Under the pieces are notes generated by a model that was given only the letters and a program-made list of their open reading frames with translations, searched no databases and had not been told where the DNA came from. 31,366 bases of DNA from Prorocentrum cordatum (taxonomy: Eukaryota; Sar; Dinophyceae; Prorocentrales; Prorocentraceae): assembly GCA_963575745.1 (NCBI GenBank), contig CAUYUJ010015266.1, positions 312,501 to 343,866 of the forward strand, given 5' to 3'. The translations under genes were made by a program, and so were the position numbers. Of the stretch, positions 7,213 through 16,700 are shown one piece after another. How positions within the stretch are numbered: the stretch's first letter is position 1; the number at the start of each line of letters is the position of its first letter.

Positions 7213-7790
7213 TGTGTCCGTGTCCTACTCGTTCTCCTCCTCTTCCTCCTCCCTCCTCCTATGCCTCCTCCCTCTCCTCCTCATTCCTCCTTCTCCTCAT
7301 CTCACTCCCCCTTCTCTTCCTGCCGTCCTGGTCCTTCTCTTCCTCCTCATCCCTCCCTTTGGTTATTCCCTTTGCGATGCTTTCGTGCTCCTCCGATCTT
7401 CCTTTCCGTGCCCTCTCGCGCCCTGCCCTGCTCCCCCTGATTTTCCTCCTGGTCTTCCTTATTATCGTCCTGCTCCTCCACCCCTTCCTCCGCCTCGTCA
7501 TCCTCCATTTCGTCCTCCTCATCCCCCTCCCCCTCTTTCCCTACTTCGCTCATTATGCTATGACCTTCCCCCTGAGATGTTCGTTGCGCCCTCCTCTTCC
7601 TTCTCAATACCCCTCAGTGGCGTCCTGCTTTCTCCTTTCCCTTCCTCCCTCCTGTTCCTCCTTCCTCCTCCTTCCTGCTCCTTCTCCCTCCTCCTTCCTC
7701 CTCTTTACTGCTCCCTCCTGCTCCTCCCCCCCCTGGCCTCCTCGCCTTCCTCCTTCTCCCTCTCTCTCCCCCTCTTTCCTGGAGAGCCCG
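7213..7790 (+). repeat. Long polypyrimidine (CTC/CTT-rich) block
   Basis: About 580 bases dominated by C and T, mainly imperfect CTC, CCT and CTT units with scattered purines. The Leu/Ser/Pro-rich ORFs here, and the Glu/Arg-rich ones on the other strand, are composition artefacts. Confidence 0.9.
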
Positions 7791-8012
7791 CGGAAGGCGC
7801 TATACCTCCGAGGGGAGGTTTCGAGGCCCAGACCTGCCGACGTCCGCCCTAGGGAATGGGAGCGAAACCATGGTGCACCGACACCATAATTGCCGCCGTC
7901 GTTGGTCATCGTCACTGCCATCACGAGAGTCACTTGACTTGGGCTTGCTGTATTCATTGCGCTGCGCGCCCGGCACTCTGGATGGGCCGTTGCCCCCCGC
8001 CTGCTCTAGCTT
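7791..8012. other. Unique spacer between pyrimidine and purine blocks
   Basis: Mixed-composition sequence with no supported gene or RNA. It separates a (CTC)-type block from a (GAG)-type block on the same strand. Confidence 0.5.
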
Positions 8013-8106
8013 AAAGGAAGAGAAGGAGGAGGAAGAGAGGAAGGAGGAGGAGGGAGAAACTGAGGAAAAAGGAGGAGGAGCGGGAGGAGAGGGAAAACAG
8101 GAGGAG

Positions 8107-8138
<32 letters not shown>

Positions 8139-8248
8139 AGAGAGAAGGAGAGGAAAAGGAAAGGAAGACGAGGAGGAGAAGGAGGAAGAGAGGAAGGAGG
8201 AGGAGGAGGAGGAGGAGAAGGAGGAGGAGGAGGAGGAGGAGGAGGAGG
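8013..8248 (+). repeat. Polypurine (GGA/GAA) block
   Basis: About 235 bases of nearly uninterrupted purines (GAG, GGA, GAA), ending in at least ten clean GAG units and followed by a T9 run at 8251-8259. It is complementary in character to the upstream pyrimidine block. Confidence 0.95.
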
Positions 8249-8514
8249 CGTTTTTTTTTCGCATATGCGCACATGTGCCCGCGCCCAATTATACATGGGC
8301 GTCAAAACGGCCATGAAAAGGCCGTGATCAAAGAAGCACATTGCAGCGTGGAGCGACGCCGCGGGCGGTGTTGATCGTCCGTAATTGGACGTTGTATGAA
8401 ATAAGCACCAAGTCTTTAAAATAAGCACTAGGACGCCGAAAACCTTAAAATTAGCGCCGCACTTATTTCTTAGTGCCAGCACTAACTTTTAAGGGTTTCC
8501 GGCCCCCTGGGTTG
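8249..8514. other. AT-richer flank of the truncated LINE copy
   Basis: Contains a T run, a 6-bp hairpin (ACGGCC/GGCCGT, 8310-8328) and two AAATAAGCAC repeats at about 8399 and 8419. No gene is seen. Copy 1 of the LINE begins abruptly at about 8515, where homology to 25680 starts. There is no (CT)n at this boundary. Confidence 0.6.
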
Positions 8515-10230
8515 CTAGCACGAGCGGGCTACGGCGTCTACTACGGCATCGACCACCGCATGAACTACAGTGCACGCGTTCACGGCATTACGCAGAACGC
8601 ACAGCTTGCGGAGACCCTCGCCATTGTCCACCTCACGGCATGTGCTGAACGGCCCGTACACGTTTTCGTGGACAACCAGGCGGTGGTCGATGGGTTCCAA
8701 AGTATCATCGACGGACACTCACCACCGCAGGGCACGCACGTGGAGCTCTGGGAAAAGATCCACCGATGCGTCATGGCCAAGCCCAACATGTTCCGCGTCG
8801 AGAAAATCGCAAGCCACCTGGGCGACATGGGCATCGACCTCGGGCTCATCGGGCCCATCGCGGAGGAGTTCAATCGTCAGGCTGACGCCCTCGCCACAAC
8901 GGCGGCACGTACTCATAACCTTCCAGACGACATTGTCGAAGCTGCCAAAACACGACATCGCCAAGCGACCGTGCTTCATGGAGTCGCTGTCGCCATCTAC
9001 GAGCGTAGACACCGCACACTCCCCCTCCCACACCGCAGGGCTGGGTTTACAGCTGCGGAACTCAACAAAATGGAACCAAATCCCCTGCTGTCTGACCAGG
9101 CACCACCCGCGGCTGGACCAGACATCCCACAGAACCCGGACGAGCTCTGGGCCGAGGCCCAACGGGCGATATTCGACGAACAGGAGGACGACCCGTTCGG
9201 CTTTGGCGGGGGCCTTGACTTCCTAGGCGACGGGCCAGCCAGCGCCAACCTTGCCCCGTCGGGCACCCGCACGTCGCCCTCGACTCCGCCACTGAGAGCG
9301 GCATCGCACCCACATGACAACGCCGCTCACCTTCAAGACGCTGACGAACAGGAGGACGACCTGTTCAGCTTCGGTGGGGGATCGGACGCTTTGGACGACG
9401 GACCAGTCAGCGAAAACCCTGCCCCGTCGGGCAACCTCTCGATGCCTACCGCGACTCCGTCCCCGAGAGCGACATCGCCCCCATACGATGATATCGGCCA
9501 CCGCCAAGACGCCGACGACGACCTGGGTGACCCCCGCGGACTGAGTGGCATAGACGACGCACCGCCGACACCCCACGCTGCCGACCATGCCGCCCTACCG
9601 AGACGCCACCCTTCTACGCGACCGACCTCAGAGCCCTTGCACGGCATCATGATTGGTCCCACCGCGCAAACCACTCCGCCCCCCCACCGGCGGCAGCCCG
9701 CGGGGGCGGCTTCAGCCCCCCCGCAGGGCACTAAACCAGACAGGCCCTCGCGCCCCGTCCACGCTTCCATCGTTGCTGAGCGAGAGGATGCGGCTCTCCC
9801 GACCTCTCGGGGCGTGGCCCTAGCGGCTCCAGCCCTGGGGTCGCGTGTTCCCCTCCAGTCACCTTTCAAGGGTGGCGGACGACAGCGTACAGGGTGCCGC
9901 ACTACGCTAGTCCACCATCTGGACAGGCGTACCGAGGACCTCGCCTCTGTCTCGAGGCCCTCGGCCGCTGGCACTGAGCAGCCACCCCTCACCGACCGCG
10001 AAACCGAGCTGTCCCAGGCTATGGCTGCTCTCCAGCAGAGGTGCGTTGCTCTCGCCGCGGACCTCGCCGCCGCCCAAGCTCGCCAAGGCCCTCTACTCCA
10101 GCGCCTCCACAGCGCCGGGCGAGCCTTCGCCGAGCTGCTCACGCCCTCGCCCGATGGTGCCGTGCCGTCACTCACCATCCAAGCTATGCTGTCATCGTTC
10201 CGCGGCGCTCCACCTGGTGCCCCGCGCTAA
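8515..10230 (+). CDS. LINE copy 1: partial RNase H and C-terminal extension
   Basis: Uninterrupted ~570-codon remnant of ORF2. It encodes the RNase H portion from ARAGYGVYYGIDHRMN on, with Glu in AETLAIVHL, Asp in VFVDNQAVVDG, and the ASHLGDMGI and NRQADALA motifs. The first-strand motif ATDGAC is lost to truncation. A Pro/Ala-rich tail follows, ending in a probable coiled coil (SQAMAALQQRCVALAADLAA) and stop TAA at 10228. Upstream in-frame codons (8473-8514) are flank, not element. It is probably not functional alone. Confidence 0.85.
   Translation, partial: LARAGYGVYYGIDHRMNYSARVHGITQNAQLAETLAIVHLTACAERPVHVFVDNQAVVDGFQSIIDGHSPPQGTHVELWEKIHRCVMAKPNMFRVEKIASHLGDMGIDLGLIGPIAEEFNRQADALATTAARTHNLPDDIVEAAKTRHRQATVLHGVAVAIYERRHRTLPLPHRRAGFTAAELNKMEPNPLLSDQAPPAAGPDIPQNPDELWAEAQRAIFDEQEDDPFGFGGGLDFLGDGPASANLAPSGTRTSPSTPPLRAASHPHDNAAHLQDADEQEDDLFSFGGGSDALDDGPVSENPAPSGNLSMPTATPSPRATSPPYDDIGHRQDADDDLGDPRGLSGIDDAPPTPHAADHAALPRRHPSTRPTSEPLHGIMIGPTAQTTPPPHRRQPAGAASAPPQGTKPDRPSRPVHASIVAEREDAALPTSRGVALAAPALGSRVPLQSPFKGGGRQRTGCRTTLVHHLDRRTEDLASVSRPSAAGTEQPPLTDRETELSQAMAALQQRCVALAADLAAAQARQGPLLQRLHSAGRAFAELLTPSPDGAVPSLTIQAMLSSFRGAPPGAPR
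9178..9513 (+). repeat. 168-bp (56-codon) tandem duplication in copy 1
   Basis: GAACAGGAGGACGAC starts at 9178 and again at 9346. Both units encode DEQEDD(P/L)F(G/S)FGGG followed by a DGP..(A/S)..N.APSG block. Copy 2 has only one such unit (about 26338-26510). The two units have diverged at many sites. Confidence 0.9.
9696..9729 (+). repeat. C-bulge/TTCA hairpin (copy 1, site a)
   Basis: Unpaired C at 9707, upper stem GGC/GCC, loop TTCA at 9711. The outer stem is about 11 bp (GCCCGCGGGGG against CCCCCGCAGGGC, one bulged A). Coding readout is GAASAPP. The homologue is at 26696. Confidence 0.9.
9812..9846 (+). repeat. C-bulge/TCCA hairpin (copy 1, site b)
   Basis: Unpaired C at 9824, upper stem GGC/GCC, loop TCCA at 9828. 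The outer stem has 12 positions, all pairing when G-T wobbles are allowed. The homologue at 26812 has a TTCA loop. Confidence 0.85.
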
Positions 10231-10614
10231 TCTCCTCCTTTCTGCCTGCCCGTGTGTACGCGTGGCTCCGCGTCCACGGTGTCAGGGCGTGGGGGCGGGG
10301 GGTGCCCCGTCACTGCGCGCCGCTTAGCGGCCAAGCGCCCAACTGGCGGTCTGCCAAGCCGCCTAGCCACGTGTCAGCACGTCGCCTTTCTTGTTGGGGC
10401 CTCTTTCTTTACGCGGTCTGACAGGTGAGATCATCATCGTCTGTCCGCCGTCTGTAGCGTCTGTCGCACTGCGCCGGGGGAGGGGGTTTTTGTTGCCCGC
10501 CCTCGTATCTAAAGGCTGCACCGCCGCAAATAGTGTCTTGCGAGTTGTCGCACCGCAGTGCGCCTCGCGGACGGACCCTGGTCCGCCTACTTGTCCGCTC
10601 TTCTCCCCCCCCCC
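10231..10614 (+). other. LINE copy 1 3' UTR
   Basis: About 380 bases collinear with 27231-27595: shared GTGTCAGGGCGTGGGGGCGG, GCCAAGCGCCCAACTGGCGG and GCGGACGGACCCTGGTCCGC blocks. The last block is a short inverted repeat (GCGGAC...GTCCGC). There is no poly(A); the UTR ends in a C run and then (CT)n. The conserved 3' end is the likely RT recognition region. Confidence 0.88.
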
Positions 10615-10821
<207 letters not shown>

Positions 10822-10974
10822 AGTCTCGGCTCGAGAGTGCTCTGCACTCAGACCGCAGCCGCGACGCGAAGCGCCCCGCCTCGGAGTCAGACTCCCAGGC
10901 CTCGCGAGACCGGAGGGGTCCCAGCAGGACCCTACTGATTCGCGTCACCTCTCCGCACCAGAGTGCCCGCAGCA
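10822..10974 (+). promoter_or_regulatory. LINE copy 2 5' UTR (putative internal promoter region)
   Basis: About 150 bases between the (CT)n and the ORF1 ATG. It contains the hairpin GAGTGC-TCT-GCACTC at about 10834-10848. Promoter activity is assumed from LINE biology; no core motif is recognised. Confidence 0.5.
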
Positions 10975-13548
10975 ATGGCCCCCAAGAAGCCGGAGCGCCG
11001 TCACTCTTCAAAGCAGCCCCCGAGCTCCCGTCCCACGCGCCCTGCTGCTGAAGGGTCCCTCCTTCAACGCAAGCAGGACTGCATCGCAGCATTCAGGCAA
11101 GCGGGGTCTGACCGCCCCACGGCCGCCTATAACGGGCTAGCCGAACTGAACGCGGACGAGCTCCAGGCAAAGTACGACATGCACAAGTCCAACACGAAGA
11201 AGCTTGGCAGCGCCCTTATCCGCATGTGCGCCGCCAACCAGATCAGCTACACGCTCGACCACTACCAGCGCAGCAAGCCTAAGCGCACTGGCGGTGACAC
11301 ATCGCACCCACCATCGGGCTCCGCACGTCTTCAGGCTGCGGACACCCAATTCATCGCCTTGGACCCTGCCTTTTGGAAGGTCCCTGTTCTTGCCGAACCC
11401 ACCTCGCCTGACGACGGCAAGACGTACAAGCCCAGCATCAGCCTCCACGACTTCGAGAGTGGCGAACGGCTGCTGCAACACCACCTCGGGCAGGGCAAGC
11501 GAGCCACGGGCCAGCTCGCGATTGCTGTCATGGGCCCGAAAAACGACAACTACGTCGGTACCGAGCTCGCCGTCCCCGTCCTGAAGCGCCACCCCAAGGC
11601 GCCCAAAGTGGTCCACACGCACGCCCCCGTGATCGTGTACCAGCTGGGCACCAAGGAGGTCGCCTGCACGGAAAAGGTAGCCGTCGCCACCATTGACCCC
11701 GCCGACCACGTCTGCTGGATTCGGGCGACCATACACGAGACCGAGGCCATTGCCGCAGTCCCCTCCATGCACCAGGCCTTCGAGGACCAGTTCTCGGGAG
11801 GTGCCCCCGTGAACGGTGGTCCACGCGCCAAGGGCCCTTTTCGAGGCGACTCCGCTCCACAGGACAAGGCGCGCCAAAAGCACAAGGAGTCCAAGAAAGA
11901 CGCTCGCCGCCAGGAGCTCGATGGCCAGCTCCAGGACACCTTCAAGGCCCTCTTCCACGGCAACTTTAAAGCCGTCACCATCCTCGAACCCTGCAAAAGC
12001 CTAGGCAGGTTTGGATCGGGCGTCGGAAAGAGGTCCCTGGCTGCCACCTTCGGCGTCAGTCTCCAAGCGGTCGACAAGGTCCTGGCGGGATCAGGGCAAC
12101 TCGGTGCCACCTACGACCTCAGCAACGTAGGTGCAGACGAGCCCACCGCCGACAAGTATCAGACCGTGTGGTTCCCTGAGGACCAGCCCATCACGATGGC
12201 AGACGCGTTCCAGAAGTCGGTGGAGCTCAAGGCCCTGGGAGTCGTCAGGCACGGCAAGTCAGGCCTGCTGGGGATCCGTGTTCCGCGGGGGTCTGACGTC
12301 GCCAAGGCCGCTGCTGTCAGCATCCGCGGCTGCGAGGCCACCCTCGCCAAGACGCGCTACCGCATCACTGGCATTGCGTCACGCCACGCCACGCTGACCC
12401 AGCTCGCCAAGACTCTCACGGGCCCGTCCGTCAAATGGGACTGTGAGGTCTACCACACCGCCTGGGACCCAGCCACTGCGGCCCAGTTTGCCCTAGTGCG
12501 CGCCCATCGGCCCCCACTCACCTATACGGTGCAGGTCGCGGGGTGCTCCATCCCGTGGAGCATCGCCGAGGCCCCGCTGGCTGAGGTGGCGCCGAAGCGG
12601 GACAACGTTACCATCGTCACGCCTACCACCATCACAGAGCCTGCGACGCCGCCAGCCGGTGGTGGCGGCTTCAGCCCCGCCACCGGCACACTCCTCACCA
12701 AAGCGGCCCAGAGCCCCTACCTCCACGACCTCATGACTGCCACGCCCAAAGGCAAGGGCGTCGCACCGCTCCTGACCCCCAAGGAGGAGCCTTTAGCCAA
12801 GCGCCACCGATCCTCCAGCGGGAAACGAGACGCCACGCCGCCCGCAAGGCCACCCCGCGCCCCAGGCCGCAGCTCCTCTGCGCCCCCTCACGGCACGGAC
12901 GGAGCCGCTGAACCGACGGCCGCCCCAGGACCAGGTGGCCACGACCCCTGGCTTGGCACGGCCGCGGCGGAAGGAGGGGGCCACACCGAAGGCGCCGCTG
13001 CCACAGCCGCCGAAGTACCAGGTGACGTCGTTGACGTCGAGATCCTCTCATCAGGCGATGAATACAGCGAGGCCTCCCACGAACTCAACACCTTCGGCGA
13101 GCGCTTCGCATCGGCCTCTAAACCGCCCGATGCTGCCACGACCCGCATCCAGCACATGGAACAGCAGCACGAGCTACTAGCCACCACGGTGGATAACATG
13201 CAGATGCAGCTTGCGGGCGTTCTCTCCTCCCAGGCCACACTCACGGAGCACGTTTCAGGGCTGGAACGGGGGCTTGCCACCGTCGTCACCCAGCAACAAA
13301 CGGCAACCGCCGACGCCGCTGCACTGCGCGGCGATATCCAGACCCTCCTCGGGCACCTCACGGGAGGCACCATCCACCTGCCACAAGCGGCCACTCTGGA
13401 AGTTAAGAAGGAGGAAGCCGCAGCGGCCGCCGAGCCCGCGGCAGCCTGCAGTGCGACCGACCAGCCAGGCCAGGCCACCCCAGGGACGGGGCCCCCAGGG
13501 GCCGACAAAGGCAAGGACAAGGGTCGGGCCACCCAGGACCCATATTGA
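10975..13548 (+). CDS. LINE ORF1 protein (857 aa)
   Basis: ATG at 10975 chosen over the upstream GTG at 10963. The N-terminus is basic (MAPKKPERRHSSKQ) and probably binds nucleic acid. Residues ~30-560 look folded, with alternating helical and strand-like blocks (LHDFESGERLLQHHLGQG, SLGRFGSGVGKRSLAATF, KWDCEVYHTAWDPATAAQF). A disordered Pro/Ser/Gly region follows (~560-720), then a heptad-like helix (IQHMEQQHELLATTVDNMQM and on to ~790) suited to trimerisation, and an acidic/Ala tail. No zinc knuckle or RRM is recognised. By position and architecture it is the ORF1p RNA chaperone/RNP protein. Two TTCA hairpins lie inside. Confidence 0.75.
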   Translation: MAPKKPERRHSSKQPPSSRPTRPAAEGSLLQRKQDCIAAFRQAGSDRPTAAYNGLAELNADELQAKYDMHKSNTKKLGSALIRMCAANQISYTLDHYQRSKPKRTGGDTSHPPSGSARLQAADTQFIALDPAFWKVPVLAEPTSPDDGKTYKPSISLHDFESGERLLQHHLGQGKRATGQLAIAVMGPKNDNYVGTELAVPVLKRHPKAPKVVHTHAPVIVYQLGTKEVACTEKVAVATIDPADHVCWIRATIHETEAIAAVPSMHQAFEDQFSGGAPVNGGPRAKGPFRGDSAPQDKARQKHKESKKDARRQELDGQLQDTFKALFHGNFKAVTILEPCKSLGRFGSGVGKRSLAATFGVSLQAVDKVLAGSGQLGATYDLSNVGADEPTADKYQTVWFPEDQPITMADAFQKSVELKALGVVRHGKSGLLGIRVPRGSDVAKAAAVSIRGCEATLAKTRYRITGIASRHATLTQLAKTLTGPSVKWDCEVYHTAWDPATAAQFALVRAHRPPLTYTVQVAGCSIPWSIAEAPLAEVAPKRDNVTIVTPTTITEPATPPAGGGGFSPATGTLLTKAAQSPYLHDLMTATPKGKGVAPLLTPKEEPLAKRHRSSSGKRDATPPARPPRAPGRSSSAPPHGTDGAAEPTAAPGPGGHDPWLGTAAAEGGGHTEGAAATAAEVPGDVVDVEILSSGDEYSEASHELNTFGERFASASKPPDAATTRIQHMEQQHELLATTVDNMQMQLAGVLSSQATLTEHVSGLERGLATVVTQQQTATADAAALRGDIQTLLGHLTGGTIHLPQAATLEVKKEEAAAAAEPAAACSATDQPGQATPGTGPPGADKGKDKGRATQDPY
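11320..11342 (+). repeat. C-bulge/TTCA hairpin in ORF1 (site 1)
   Basis: Outer stem TCCGCA/TGCGGA (6 bp, perfect), unpaired C, upper stem GTC/GGC (one G-T wobble), loop TTCA at 11330. Coding readout is RLQAAD. Confidence 0.85.
12655..12687 (+). repeat. C-bulge/TTCA hairpin in ORF1 (site 2)
   Basis: Eleven outer pairs (GCCGGTGGTGG against CCGCCACCGGC, one wobble), unpaired C at 12666, upper stem GGC/GCC, loop TTCA at 12670. Coding readout is GGGGFSPATG. One of the best-paired examples. Confidence 0.92.
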
Positions 13549-13719
13549 AGGTGCCTCAGAGAGCCCGCCTCAGCCCTCCGAGGAAGCGCCTTCAGAGGCA
13601 CCGCTCCCCTCTTCGCGTCGTATCTCTTTCTTGTTACCTCATGTCTGTTTTGGCAGCAGCACGCGCAAGCTCTCTGGTGTAGGGACACCCGTAGTCTTGC
13701 AGGGGGCGTGATTGTAGCG
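13549..13719 (+). other. Spacer between ORF1 and the accessory frame
   Basis: No gene. An inverted repeat GGTGCCTC (13550-13557) / GAGGCACC (13595-13602) starts right after the ORF1 stop. It might influence reinitiation or be a relic; there is no direct evidence. Confidence 0.6.
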
Positions 13720-16700
13720 ATGTACATGAGCATTCAGGGGTGTATGAGGACGTGTGCTGCCACGCAGCTTTCGGCTCATCGCTCGCGCCGCCCGCCAGGC
13801 CTCGCCATCATGCGGCGCCTCGCCTGCGGCCTGGCCCTCCCCTCGCTGGCTGGAGCACGCCCGTCTTCAGGCGGTGCGCCCCAGCACGGAGGAGAGGCTT
13901 TCCTGCGACATGCGGAGCGTAGGACGTACTTCTACCTTTACGATGACAGCATCTACAAATACGATCACAGCGCCATTTTGGACCCGATCGTGAACAGCAC
14001 CGCCGCCGCTGGTCCGTGCGGCACCGGGCTGCTGGGCGCCCCCGCGAGCGCCTGGCCTGAGCAGCACCAGGGGCCCTGCCCCACGCGCTGCCCCCCTGGG
14101 ACTTCGACGGCTACTACTATGCCTACGCCGAGTACCAGCACGTCTCCTACGAGCACGCCCTCGTCAACTACGACACATGCATCGCAGTCGACCGCCGATT
14201 TTGCCGCAGCTGAGCTGACTCCTGCGTCCTCCGGCCACGCCTCGCACCGCATGCAAGTTCAGCTACGAGGGCTACCATCACTCAATACGACGCCTGCGGT
14301 CGACCGTCGTACAGCAGATCCTCGATGGCACCCTGTCTTCAGCTTGTCCTCGACCGTCCGGCAGCATATCCTCGACAGGACCGCTGGCAAGGCCCAGGCA
14401 CGCAGTGGCGGCTTCAGCCCCGCTGCAGTGCCCTGGCTGCCACCGCCCACGCATGAAGCAACGCACGCCGCGCAAGACCACCTGCGAGAGTTACCACCGA
14501 CCACGACGCCTGCCGCCGTACGTCGCACCGTGTACCCTCCAGAGTGTCGCACCCCCACAGCGTGCCGACCTGACAGCTTCGACATTACTGACAGCGGTGG
14601 GCCGTGCCACGCTGGAAACCACGCCGCTGAGCCAGCGCCGCAGACGGCTCCACCGTGGCCCCCACAGACCACAGGCGCCTCGCTGCGAGCCATCTGGCTC
14701 CTCGTGCCCTACCTGTGCATCACCGTGGAGCCCAACACGCTATGTGGGCTGCTAATTATGGCCGTGCTTAGCACCCACGCACACGGCCTGACTACCAGCA
14801 ACACAGCGAGTCCCGCTTCCCCTCTGTGCGCCAGGGGTGAACCTGATGAGGACCCCGCCTTCTGGCACCTGATGAACATCCGAGCACGGCTCATCCCGTG
14901 CGCCGCGGCGTGGGCACCAGGTGAGGACCATCAGGACGTTTACTGGGCATGGCTCGAGGACTGCGTCCCGCACGTCCTGGCGACGCTCCATCTGCCACAG
15001 TACGACCACCTTTTCCAGGAGGACTCCGCGGAGAAAAACGACGCCCTGCGTCACCGCACCGCGTTCGACATGTGCGAGGATATCTGGCGCAGAGCGGGCC
15101 CCGACAGACAGCGCACCAACCGCAACCTCACTCGTATTCAGGGCAGCCACGAGTACCCCACCCGCTACCTTGGCCTCCTTCTGGAATACCAGTGCGCGCG
15201 TGCCCAGCTCGTCGGCCCTGAAGCTTTCGCGGCACCACTGCCGCCATACCTCTCACGGGCCCACGCCTTGCTGCCAAGAGGCCTCACTCCGCCCGACCAA
15301 GACGCCCTGGCGTATCTCGTGGATGCGATCCCGCACCACCCGCCAGACCTGCAGCCGCTTGTCGAGGCGGAGCTCGCCGCGGCATCGATGGAACCGCTAA
15401 ACCTACCACCGCCCGCTGGCCCCCCCGCCCAAAACGCCACGTGTGACCAGCCCGCGGACGACGCTGATCCGCTTCTGCTCCAGCATACAGCTGCCAGCGA
15501 TATCAGCAACATATCCCTGGACTCGTTCCACGTGTCGGACGATAGCCAGAACGACTCCATCCACGACACGGAAACCAAGGACCCCGACGGCACGCCACCG
15601 CCAAGTGACGCTGCCCAGCGCGACCGTGACAGCGATCCCCACACAGGGCGCTCCCGGTCGCGCAGCAGCGCGCCCAACAACTCGGCCCAGGCCGACCCCA
15701 GCGCACAGCTCAGCGACGCCGAAGGTGTCACCGCCGCCGACGAGCCAGGCCATGCCACCGCACCGCCAGCTCCCACCAGCCCGCGCAGTGGCGGCTTCAG
15801 CCCCGCTGCAGCACTGGCTGGACCTGGGCGTCTTCAGACCTCAGGTGGCAGGACCCCGTCCCGCACCCTTGTCCGCCGAGCTAACTCGACTGATTCCAAC
15901 TCCAGCCCCGTCGACCACTGGCAGGCTGGCCTCGACAACGATCCCATCGAGGACGCGGACCCCGACGCCAGCGGTTCCCAAGAGGCCCCGCACAGCGCAG
16001 CGGCCTCTCGACGCTGCGGCTGTCTCATCTGCCTCTTCGCGGTCACGTACGCCATCTTGGTAGCCATGCCGTACCAGGACCAGATCGACGGGTACCTGCC
16101 GACACCGAGCCGAGACCCCAGCTACCGGCAGCGACGACGCCGTGAAGCTGCGGCACCAGGCCCATCCGTGTCCACTACGCCCCGACGCACAATAGCATAC
16201 GACGCCGCGACCGCCCTGTGGGGTCTTCTCAGGTGGACCAGCGCCAAACTCAGAGACACTGCCTCGGGCGGAGCCAGCGCAGTCGGGTCTGGCCTCTGGG
16301 GCGCCCTGAAATGGGCCAGCGGCAAACTCGGAGCTATCGCCACAGGCGGAGTGGTTTGCGGCCTCCTCCTGGCCGGCGCCAAGCTTCTCGCTCAAGGAGC
16401 CGTCGGACACGTAGGAGCCCGCATCTGTGCGCGCGTCCTGGACTCACCCACGGCCCAGTGGTGCCTCCGCTGTTGCCAACCGACCAGGAGCCCGCGCGAT
16501 GAGGCCCCACACACGCTTCCGCGCACGCATCCCGACGACCCCGAGAGCCATCACGTGCATCCCCTCCGACACCCGCTGCTACAGGAGCACTACGCCGCTG
16601 TAGTTGCCGCCGCAGTCGCCGATGTCACCACCGCCACCACCGCCGCCATCGCTGAAGTCACTGCCGCGGTATCGCGAGCCTCGTCTGTCACGCCACGGTC

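Noticed and set aside
7197-7889. Leu/Ser/Pro-rich ORFs over the pyrimidine block
   Set aside because: Composition artefacts; two frames and the complement are all open and none has a recognisable domain.
11137-11958. Long minus-strand ORFs within ORF1, the accessory ORF and ORF2
   Set aside because: Shadows of GC-rich + strand coding sequence; no motif is recognised on the - strand.
13550-13602. GGTGCCTC/GAGGCACC inverted repeat containing CCTTCAGAGG as another TTCA hairpin
   Set aside because: TTCA is present, but the three bases on each side do not pair and there is no unpaired C at the proper place.
13972-13981. GCCATTTTGG, a partial match to the dinoflagellate spliced leader
   Set aside because: Only 10 bases match and the surrounding sequence does not; it lies inside the accessory ORF. 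The similar reverse-strand CCAAAATGGCC near 930 is equally short.
14281-14370. CTGTCTTCAGCTTG as a further TTCA hairpin
   Set aside because: The upper stem GTC/GCT does not pair; not counted.
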